The notes below the pieces were generated by a model. The model was not told where the DNA came from, ran no database searches, and worked only from the letters and a program-made list of their open reading frames with translations. The position numbers and the translations under genes were made by a program. A stretch of DNA of 64,000 nt from Atherix ibis (lineage: Eukaryota; Arthropoda; Insecta; Diptera; Athericidae), in NCBI GenBank assembly GCA_958298945.1, contig OY282607.1, forward strand, positions 91,767,270 through 91,831,269, read 5' to 3'. Position 1 is the stretch's first letter. Every line of letters starts with the position of its first letter. Shown in pieces: positions 55,396 to 64,000 of this stretch.

Positions 55396-55770
55396 CTAAA
55401 AAAGTGGAATATAAGTACATATTTTTAAAATAACTCTTTTTACTGAAACATTTTTAATGGATGAAACGTTCAATAAAACAAACGCTTTACACTTTACAGA
55501 TACTCGTAAATAATTACAATACACTCTCGTGCATTTATGAGTCGACAACATAACGACGATTTTCACACATGTAGAATAGAATCGCACCACATGTGAAATT
55601 TTATTTTTATTTGCAAAATTATTTTGCGTCCATTCACCCACCATTCCAATTCGAGCGAAATTCTCGCTGTGCGTGAGCCCGAAAGAATTTTGGGGCTTTT
55701 TCTTGGAAGCAAATTTTTTGTTACTGCAATGATGACCACACAAAAATCGGACCATGGCGGTTTTTCCCAT
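55396..55770 (-). CDS. Hypothetical 124-codon open frame, function unknown
   Basis: The longest open frame outside Serrate and the transposons that is not a simple repeat (MGKTAMVRFLCGHHCSNKKF...). The first 60 codons lie in DNA less AT-rich than the surroundings. No family, signal peptide or membrane segment was recognised, and the second half is AT-driven. It could be a chance frame, an exon of an unknown gene, or old mobile sequence. Confidence 0.15.
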   Translation of the reverse strand: MGKTAMVRFLCGHHCSNKKFASKKKPQNSFGLTHSENFARIGMVGEWTQNNFANKNKISHVVRFYSTCVKIVVMLSTHKCTRVYCNYLRVSVKCKAFVLLNVSSIKNVSVKRVILKICTYIPLF

Positions 55771-56177
55771 TACAAATAATCTATGATTAGAAAAAAAATA
55801 TAAAAGCAGTAGTCATTAAATTATTATAATTTTTTTTTGAAAAGATTTTATAATAATTCAAAGGTGAAATAAATTATTTATTTCTAATCCATTAATAAAC
55901 TGAATTAAATAACATTGAAGTAAAAAAAAATTACCTGTGAAGTAATTACAATTTAATCAACAAAAAATATTGCTATTATAAACACTTGGCAAATATTCGT
56001 CTATGCGGCATTATTTTCTTCTCAACTTAGTATTTTTTTATTGCCAGCAAAATGGAATATAAATTTTGGAATAGAATTTATTTGTTTTTATTTTTAATTA
56101 GCATCAGTCACATGATATAGTAATAATCATACAAAGCAGAAATTTACATTCAAATTTTTGTAGAGAATTTATATTTT

Positions 56178-59100
56178 TTTCAGTAGAAATTTCAGTAGAA
56201 ATTTTCAGTAGAAATTTTCAGTAGAAATTTTCAGTAGAAATTTTCAGTAGAAATTTTCAGTAGAAATTTTCAGTAGAAATTTCAGTAGAAATTTTCAGTA
56301 GAAATTTTCAGTAGAAATTTTCAGTAGAAATTTTCAGTAGAAATTTCAGTAGAAATTTTCAGTAGACATTTTCAGTAGACATTTTCAGTAGAAATTTTCA
56401 GTAGAAATTTTCAGTAGAAATTTTCAGTAGAAATTTTCAGTAGTAATTTTCAGTAGAAATTGTCAGTAGAACTTTTCAGTAGAAATTTGCAGTAGAAACG
56501 TTCAGTAGAAATTTTACGTAGACAATATCAGTAGAAATTTTCAGTTGAAATGTTCAGTAGAAATTTTCGGTAGAAATTTTCAGTAGAAATTTTCAGTAGA
56601 AATTTTCAGTAGAAATTTTCAGTAGAAATTTTCAGTAGAAATTTTTAGTAGAAATTTCCAGTAGAAATTTTCAGTAGAAATTTTCAGTAGAAATTTTCAG
56701 TAGAAATTTTCAGTAGAAATTTCAGTAGAAATTTTCAGTAGAAATTTTCAGTAGAAATTTTCAGTAGAAATTTTCAGTAGAAATTTCAGTAGAAATTTTC
56801 AGTAGACATTTTCAGTAGACATTTTCAGTAGAAATTTTCAGTAGAAATTTTCAGTAGAAATTTTCAGTAGAAATTTTCAGTAGTAATTTTCAGTAGAAAT
56901 TGTCAGTAGAACTTTTCAGTAGAAATTTGCAGTAGAAACGTTCAGTAGAAATTTTACGTAGACAATATCAGTAGAAATTTTCAGTTGAAATGTTCAGTAG
57001 AAATTTTCGGTAGAAATTTTCAGTAGAAATTTTCAGTAGAAATTTTCAGTAGAAATTTTCAGTAGAAATTTTCAGTAGAAATTTTCAGAAGAAATTTCCA
57101 GTAGAAATTTCCAGTGGAAATTTTCAGTAGAAATTTTCAGTAGAAATTTTCACTAGAAATTGTCAGTAGAAATGTTCAGTAGAAATTTTCAGCAGAAATT
57201 TTCTGTAGAAATTTTCTGTAGAAATTTTCAGTAGAAATTTTCAGTAGAAATTTTCAGCAGAAATTTTCAGCAGAAATTTTCAGTAGAAATTTTCAGTAGA
57301 AATTTTTAGTAGAAATTTTCAGTAGAAATTTGCAGTAGAAATTTTAAGTAGAAATTGTCTGAACCACTTTTCTGTAGAAATTGTTAGGAGAACTTTTCAG
57401 TAGAAATTTTCAGTAGACATTTTCGGTAGAAATTTTCTGTAGAAATTGTCAGTAGCACTTTTATGTAGAAATTGTCAGTAGTACTTTTCAGTAGAAATTT
57501 TCAGTAGTAATTTTCAGTAGAAATTTTCAGTAGAAAATTTCAGTAGAAATTTTCAGTAGAAATTTTCAGTAGAAATTTTCAGTAGAAATTTTCAGTAGAA
57601 ATTTTCAGTAGAAATTTTCAGTAGAAATTTTCAGTAGAAATTTTCAGTAGAAATTTTCAGTAGAAATTTTCAGTAGAAATTTTCAGTAGAAATTTTCAGT
57701 AGAAATTTTCAGTAGAAATTTTCAGTAGAAATTTTCAGTAGAAATTTTCAGTAGAAATTTTCAGTAGAAATTTTCAGTAGAAATTTTCAGTAGAAATTTT
57801 CAGTAGAAATTTTCAGTAGAAATTTTCAGTAGACATTTTCAGTAGACATTTTCAGTAGAAATTTTCAGTAGAAATTTTCAGTAGAAATTTTCAGTAGAAA
57901 TTTTCAGTAGAAATTTTCAGTAGAAATTTTCAGTAGAAATTTTCAGTAGACATTTTCAGTAGACATTTTCAGTAGACATTTTCAGTAGAAATTTTCAGTA
58001 GAAATTTTCAGTAGAAATTTTCAGTTGAAATTTTCGGTAGAAATTTTCGGTAGAAATTTTCAGTAGAAATTTTCAGTAGAAATTTTCAGTAGAAATTTTC
58101 AGTAGAAATTTTCAGTAGAAATTTTCAGTAGAAATTTTCAGTAGAAATTTTCAGTAGAAATTTTCATTAGAAATTTTCAGTAGAAATTTTCAGTAGGAAA
58201 TTTTCAGTAGAAATTTTCAGTAGAAATTTTTAGTAGAAATTTTCGGTAGAAATTTTCAGTATGTATTTTCAGTAGAAATTTTCAGTAGAAATTTTCAGTA
58301 GAAATTTTCAGTAGAAATTTTCAGTAGAAATTTTCATTAGAAATTTTCATTAGAAATTTTCAGTAGAAATTTTCAGTAGAAATTTTCAGTAGAAATTTTC
58401 AGTAGAAATTTTCATTAGAAATTTTCGGTAGAAATTTTCAGTAGAAATTTTAAGTAGAAATTTTCAGTAGAAATTTTTAGTAGAAATTTTCGGTAGAAAT
58501 TTTCAGTAGAAATTTTCAGTAGAAATTTTCTGTAGAAATTTTCAGTAGAAATTTTCATTAGAAATTTTCAGTAGAAATTTTCAGTAGGAAATTGTCAGTA
58601 GAAATTTTCAGTAGAAATTTTCAGTAGAAATTTTCAGTAGAAATTTTCAGTAGAAATTTTCAGTAGAAATTTTCAGTAGAAATTTTCAGTAGACATTTTC
58701 AGTAGACATTTTCAGTAGAAATTTTCAGTAGAAATTTTCAGTAGAAATTTTCAGTAGAAATTTTCAGTAGAAATTTTCGGTAGAAATTTTCAGTTGAAAT
58801 TTTCGGTAGAAATTTTCGGTAGAAATTTTCAGTAGAAATTTTCAGTAGAAATTTTCAGTAGAAATTTTCAGTAGAAATTTTCAGTAGAAATTTTCAGTAG
58901 AAATTTTCAGTAGAAATTTTCAGTAGAAATTTTAAGTTGAAATTTTCAGTAGAAATTGTCGGTAGAACTTTTGAGTAGAAATTTTCAGTAGTAATTTTCA
59001 GTAGAAATTTTCAGTAGAAATTTTCTGTAGAAATTTTCTGTAGAAATTTTCTGTAGAAATTTTCTGTAGAAATTTTCAGTAGAAATTTTCTGTAGAAATT

Positions 59101-59573
59101 TTCAGTAGAAATTTTCAGTAGAACTTTTTAGTAGAAATTTCAGTAGAAATTTTCAGTAGAAATTTTCGGTAGAAATTTTCGGTAGAAATTATCGGTAGAA
59201 ATTTTCAGTAGAAATTTTCAGTAGAAATTTTCGGTAGAAATTTTCGGTAGAAATTTTCAGTAGAAATTTTCAGTAGAAATTTTCAGTAGAAATTTTCAGT
59301 TGAAGTTGTCAGTACAACTTTTCTGTAGAAATTTTCAGTAGAAATTTTCAGTAGAAATTTTCAGTCGAAATTTTCAGTAGAAATTTTTAGTAGAAATTTT
59401 CAGTAGAAATTTTCAGTAGTTACAATATTTTCAGTAGAAATTTTCAGTAGAAATTTTCAGTAGAAATTTTCAGTTGATATTTTCAGTTGAAATTTTTAGT
59501 AGATATTTTCAGTAGAAATTTCAGTAGAAATTTCAGTAGAAATGTTCAGTCAAAATTTTTCAGTTAAGAGCAT
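56178..59573. repeat. 13-bp satellite array (GTAGAAATTTTCA)
   Basis: About 3.4 kb of tandem GTAGAAATTTTCA units, mostly nearly perfect, with point variants (GTAGACATTTTCA, GTAGAAATTTTCG, 12-bp forms). A block with the rare variants 'agtagaaacgttcag' and 'acgtagacaatatcag' is present twice, 440 bp apart (56491 and 56931), so part of the array was duplicated as a unit. Same period and related sequence as the intronic array at 35086-36935. Confidence 0.97.
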
Positions 59574-59574
59574 T

Positions 59575-60180
59575 TAAAAAGAAACCTGAAAAGTATCGAG
59601 TCCTGCAAGAAGTCTCCTTCGAAGTCGCAAAACCTCTTATAGGACGCGATCCATTTCAATTATATTTTTAAAGTTTAAATATATTTTACACATAATGGCA
59701 GGATTTAGCTAATGTAATCAACTAATAACTTTTTCAAACAATATCTTTTATGTGCATTTTATTTAACTTTACTTTCTGAAGCTACAATTGGTTCAACCTT
59801 AATTTTTACGCAATTTCAATATTTAATTATGTTAATTGCGTCCTAAGATAGTGCGGCTTGACGCAGTTAATTTTTTTTTATATGGTTACATAAAATATTG
59901 TATTTATGCAGAAAATCCTTAAACTTTAGTGCATTTAAAAACCAAAATCCATTTATTAATGGCCGAATTACATCCCAAAGTGTGTGAAAAAGTAATCAAC
60001 AATGACCCCATTAGGATCGTTTCTTGGCAGAAATTTTGTTTTAATTATTTATCAATATTAAATTATTTAAATAATGGCAAAGTTTTAGTAAATTAATCTA
60101 TTAAAAATTTACATTACATTTTATTTAATTCAATTTTCCAATGCGAAAATTGGATAATTCTTTACTTTCATAAAAAGTTT
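59575..60180 (+). mobile_element. Rosa-like mariner fossils, C-terminal and 3' parts
   Basis: 'gagtcctgcaagaagtctcc' (59610), 'actttactttctgaagctac' (59765), then 'gtcctaagatagtgcggctt' (59840; SRSCDLT region), 'gtgcatttaaaaaccaaaat' (59930) and 'caattttccaatgcgaaaat' with 'tggataattc' (60129-60158). These are two overlapping partial copies. No open frame. Confidence 0.55.
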
Positions 60181-61380
60181 TTTGATTTTTCGATTACATA
60201 AAAAAATTATAAGTGTATATTAGTTATTTTCATTACTCAATGAATTTTAATAATTCAATTTGAAAATTTTTTCATACATTTTTGTACTCTAATTTGCATA
60301 TTAAATATTTACTAAAAGTTTATAATAAAAATAACTTACATAACACCTATTGTAGAAATTGACAAGTAAATTATAACCAGCAAAAAATTATAAGCAAATT
60401 AACTATAATATTATAAGTGATAATTTTAGTAATATTGTAAATATTTATAAAAGACTCATTTGCCGGCATATTTACAATTTAGAGATTAAACACAAACGAT
60501 TAGCTCATTGTTCGTAAATGTACACAAAATCGAATGTGCTTAAAGAAGTTAATATTGTAATAAATATAAAATTTGACGCCTTTTTATTGATATATGCCTG
60601 CTTCTGTGTATTTGTGAGTAATTATTTGATATTTAATCTAGTAAAAAAATACGCATTTACAAAATTTCCCCTTCATTATTCTTTCATATTTCTAGAGTTT
60701 CATTCAGAAGCATGACCATCTGTTCTCCTAATAAACATTTGCGGCAGTAACTGCTTTCCGGAAGTAAGAATATTACATAAAATATGTTTCCATGCAAATG
60801 TGTGTATTAATGTACATTATCAGAATAAGAGCATACGCATAAAACAGTTGACATTTAGTTACATGCGCGTATGTACACTGTGCCACAAAAGTGTCCGTAA
60901 ACTAGTTTATGCAAAAGTTATTTCGGTATTTTGGTAATGAAAATTGAAAAGGAATAGAAATATTCTTTACTTAGAAAAATATATATTGATAATCGTATAG
61001 TTGATAATATAATCAAACTATTAATGTGTGCTAATTTAGGTTTTATAGCGACAACTCCTGTTGTATAATAAGACAAAAAAAAGTAAAAGATATACTGGCA
61101 AAATATCTCCATACATTTGCTACAAACTTAAAAGAAATCTTTAAAAAAATAAAGAAAAGGTTTCTTTAATTGGATAATGGGCATATTCTTTGCTGTTCAG
61201 AACTTCTCTAAATATATGATTTGACGGTTGTCAGCATCTGTCAATATTTGCACATATACAACTATCAGGTAATCAACTGGCAATGGGCATTGCCAGACGC
61301 ATGAGTTGACAAGAGGTCATATTTCATCAAATATTGGCATCCTTCAAATAGTCTAACATTTCTCAATCACACGATTGTCA
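60180..61380. other. Intergenic DNA without recognised gene
   Basis: AT-rich. From 61200 the TGTCA/CTGTCA-rich words of the following satellite begin to appear in diverged form. Confidence 0.5.
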
Positions 61381-61384
61381 TATA

Positions 61385-63950
61385 TGATAAAAACAAATAA
61401 AAATATTATCCACTCATTGTCAGACAAAAATGCCATATTATTTTTGCTTAACAATTCATCGTTTCGTTTTTAGTTGTAAAATTACAAAATATACAATTTT
61501 AAATTTTGTAAAAAAAATGTGCGCCACTAAAAAATTTTTAAGGGCATATACATTTTTATGACAAAAAGGAGGAATTGATATAACTAAAAAAAAATGCAGT
61601 AAATTCCTCACTAAAATGTCAAAACTATTGTCAGATTATTGTTAAAAATTTTACCATCTGACAATGTACAAGTTCATACAAATATTCTGACAATAACCCA
61701 AAAGTGTTATCACATACAGGATTATCATATATCGCCTGTAAATATTGTCAGACAATGTCTTCAAATGGTCTGATAACGGTTTGTCTGGCAATATTTGCAA
61801 GTAAAATAACTACAAATAAAAAAATTTTATCCACTCATTGTCAGACAAAAATGACATATTGATTTTGCTTGACAGTTCATTATTTTGTTTTTAGTTGTAA
61901 AATTGCAAATATAAGATTTTAAATTTTGTAACGATTTTAAGGGCATATACATTTCGAGGACAAGAAGGAGAAATTGAAATTACTGAAAAAAGAACGCACT
62001 AAATTCCGCAATAAAATGTCAAAACTATTGGCAGATTATTTTGGCATTGTCAGATGTTAAAAATTTCACCATCTGACAATGTTCAAATTCATACAAATAT
62101 TCTGACAATAACCCAAAAGTGTGATCGCATGCACGGTTATCATATATCGCCTGTAAATATTGTCAGACAATGTCTTCAAATGGTCTGACAACGGTTTGTC
62201 TGGCAATGTTTGCAAGTAAAATAACTACAAATAAAAAAAATTTATCCACTCATTGTCAGACAAAAATGCCACATTGATTTTGCTTAACAATTCATCGTTT
62301 TGTTTTTAGTTGTAAAATTGCAAAATATACAATTTTAAAGTTTGTAAAAAATGTGCGCCAATAAAAAACTTTTAAGGGCATATACATTTTTATGACAAGA
62401 AGAAGGAATTGAAATAACTGAAAAAAACGCAATAAATTCCTCACTAAAATGTCAACACTATTGTCAGATTATTTTGGCATTGTCAGATGTTAAAAATTTC
62501 ACCATCTGACAATGTACAAATTCATATAAATATTCTGACAACACCGCAAAAGTGTGATCGCATACACGGTTATCAGATATTTCCTGTAAATATTGTCAGA
62601 CAATGTCTTCAAATGGTCTGACAACGGTTTGTCTGGCAATTTTTACAAGTAAAATAACTACAAATAAAAAAATTTTATCCACTCATTGTCAGACAAAAAT
62701 GCCATATTGTTTTTGATTAATAATTCATTGTTTTGTTTTTAGTTGTAAAATTGCAAAATATACAATTTTAAATTTTGTAAAAAAAATGTGCGCCAATAAA
62801 AAAATTTGAAGGGCATATACATTTTTATGACAAGAAGAAGGAAATGAAATAACTGAAAAAACTGCAATAAATTCCTCACTAAAATGTCAAAACTATTGTC
62901 AGATTATTTTGCCATTGTCAGATGTTAAAAATTTCACCATATGACAATGTACAAATTCATTCAAATATTCTGACAATAACCCAAAAGTGTTATCACATAC
63001 AGGATTATCATATATCGCCTGTAAATATTGTCAGACAATGTCTTCAAATGGTCTGACAACGGTTTGTCTGGCAATTTTTGCAAGTAAAATAACTACAAAT
63101 AAAAAAATTGTATCCACTCATTGTCAGACAAAAATGACATATTGATTTTGCTTGACAGTTCATTATTTTGTTTTTAGTTGTAAAATTGCAAATATAAGAT
63201 TTTAAATTTTGTAATAAAAAAGTGTGCGCCATTAAAAAACTTTTAAGGGCATATACATTTTTATGACAAGAAGGAGGAATTGAAATAACTAAAAAAAAAT
63301 GCAGTAAATTCCTCACTAAAATATCAACACTATTGTCAGATTATTTTGGCATTGTCAGATGTTAAAAATTTCACCATCTGAAAATGTACAAATTCATTCA
63401 AATATTCTGACAATAACCCAAAAGTGTGATCGCATACACGGTTATCAGATATCGCCTGTAAATATTGTCAAACAATGTCTTCAAATGGTCTGACAACGGT
63501 TTGTCTGGCAATTTTTACAAGTAAAATAACTACAAATAAAAAAATTTTATCCACTCATTGTCAGACAAAAATGCCATATTGTTTTTGATTAATAATTCAT
63601 TGTTTTGTTTTTAGTTGTAAATTTGCAAAATATAAGATTTTAAATTTGGTAACAATTTTAAGGGCATATAAATTTCGAGGACAAGAAGGAGAAATTGAAA
63701 TTACTGAAAAGAGAACGCAGTAAATTCCGCAATAAAATGTCAAAAGTATTGTCAGATTATTTTGGCATTGTCAGATGTTAAAAATTTCACCATCTGACAA
63801 TGTTCAAATGCATATAAATACGAGTATTCTGACAATAACGCAAAAGTGTGATTTAGTACACGATTATTAGATACTGCCTGTAAATATTTTTAGACAATGC
63901 CTTAAAATTGTCTGACCACGGTTTGTCTGGCAACGTTTGCAGATGAAAAT
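61385..63950. repeat. Satellite with ~415-437-bp units and an internal hairpin
   Basis: The landmark CATTGTCAGACAAAAATG occurs at 61415, 61836, 62251, 62684, 63119 and 63556 (spacings 421, 415, 433, 435 and 437 bp). Each unit holds 'tttgtttttagttgtaaa', 'agggcatata', a hairpin (for example CATTGTCAGATG 62478-62489 with CATCTGACAATG 62503-62514), 'atattgtcagacaatgtctt' and 'ggtctgacaacggtttgtct'. At least two subtypes exist: units 2 and 6 read 'atttcgaggacaagaaggag' or close to it where the others read 'tttttatgacaagaag'. No open frame. Confidence 0.95.
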
Positions 63951-64000
63951 TACGTGATTAGACGATTCTCGCACTTTTGTGACAAAGTTTATATCAAAAA

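Noticed and set aside
61385..63950. tRNA or snRNA genes inside the ~430-bp satellite, suggested by hairpins
   Set aside because: No cloverleaf, A/B box pair or snRNA-type motif was visible; the hairpin is a simple inverted repeat.

Overview
The window is eukaryotic, AT-rich and intron-bearing, and most likely comes from a fly (Diptera). The main evidence is one multi-exon gene on the + strand, a Serrate (Jagged-type) Notch ligand. Its EGF repeats 4, 6 and 10 carry the insertions that mark Drosophila Serrate, and it has the same juxtamembrane and intracellular motifs. No RNA gene and no complete second protein gene could be recognised.

Layout. 1-7315: presumed upstream intron with decayed transposons; the exons for the signal peptide, MNNL and DSL domains lie outside the window. 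7316-42274: twelve Serrate exons. Every junction has GT/AG ends and the codon phases close exactly, giving the last 1,021 residues (end of EGF1, EGF2-14, a VWC-like cysteine-rich region, a transmembrane helix and a 158-residue tail). Introns run from 76 bp to about 16.2 kb. The long ones hold the repeats: a transposon nest at 22.56-25.56 kb, deleted mariner copies, a non-LTR fragment at 32.3-32.8 kb, and a 13-bp minisatellite at 35.09-36.93 kb that follows a nearly perfect 56-bp palindrome. 42275-44530: very AT-rich 3' UTR and flank.

45-64 kb: no recognised complete gene. It holds a decayed RNase H-bearing non-LTR element with an A tail (45.4-47.2 kb), a possible first exon of a neighbouring gene (ATG at 48691), a second copy of a mariner seen at 17.0 kb (49.85-51.04 kb), a rosa-like mariner (51.27-52.30 kb), a Jockey-like RT fragment (52.3-52.8 kb), two colinear degenerate CTCTCCACAG arrays (45.0 and 54.2 kb), a 3.4-kb 13-bp satellite (56.18-59.57 kb) related to the intronic one, and a ~430-bp satellite with a built-in hairpin running to the window end.

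How it fits together. Serrate is a membrane-tethered ligand that activates or cis-inhibits Notch. The rest is repeat biology: one old rosa-like mariner family left many fossils in both orientations, and younger mariners inserted into those fossils. I found no convincing new multi-gene system. The most unusual signals are the paired 13-bp satellites with exact-multiple higher-order repeats, the bordering palindrome, the hairpin satellite, and an unexplained GC-richer block between the EGF10 and EGF11 exons.
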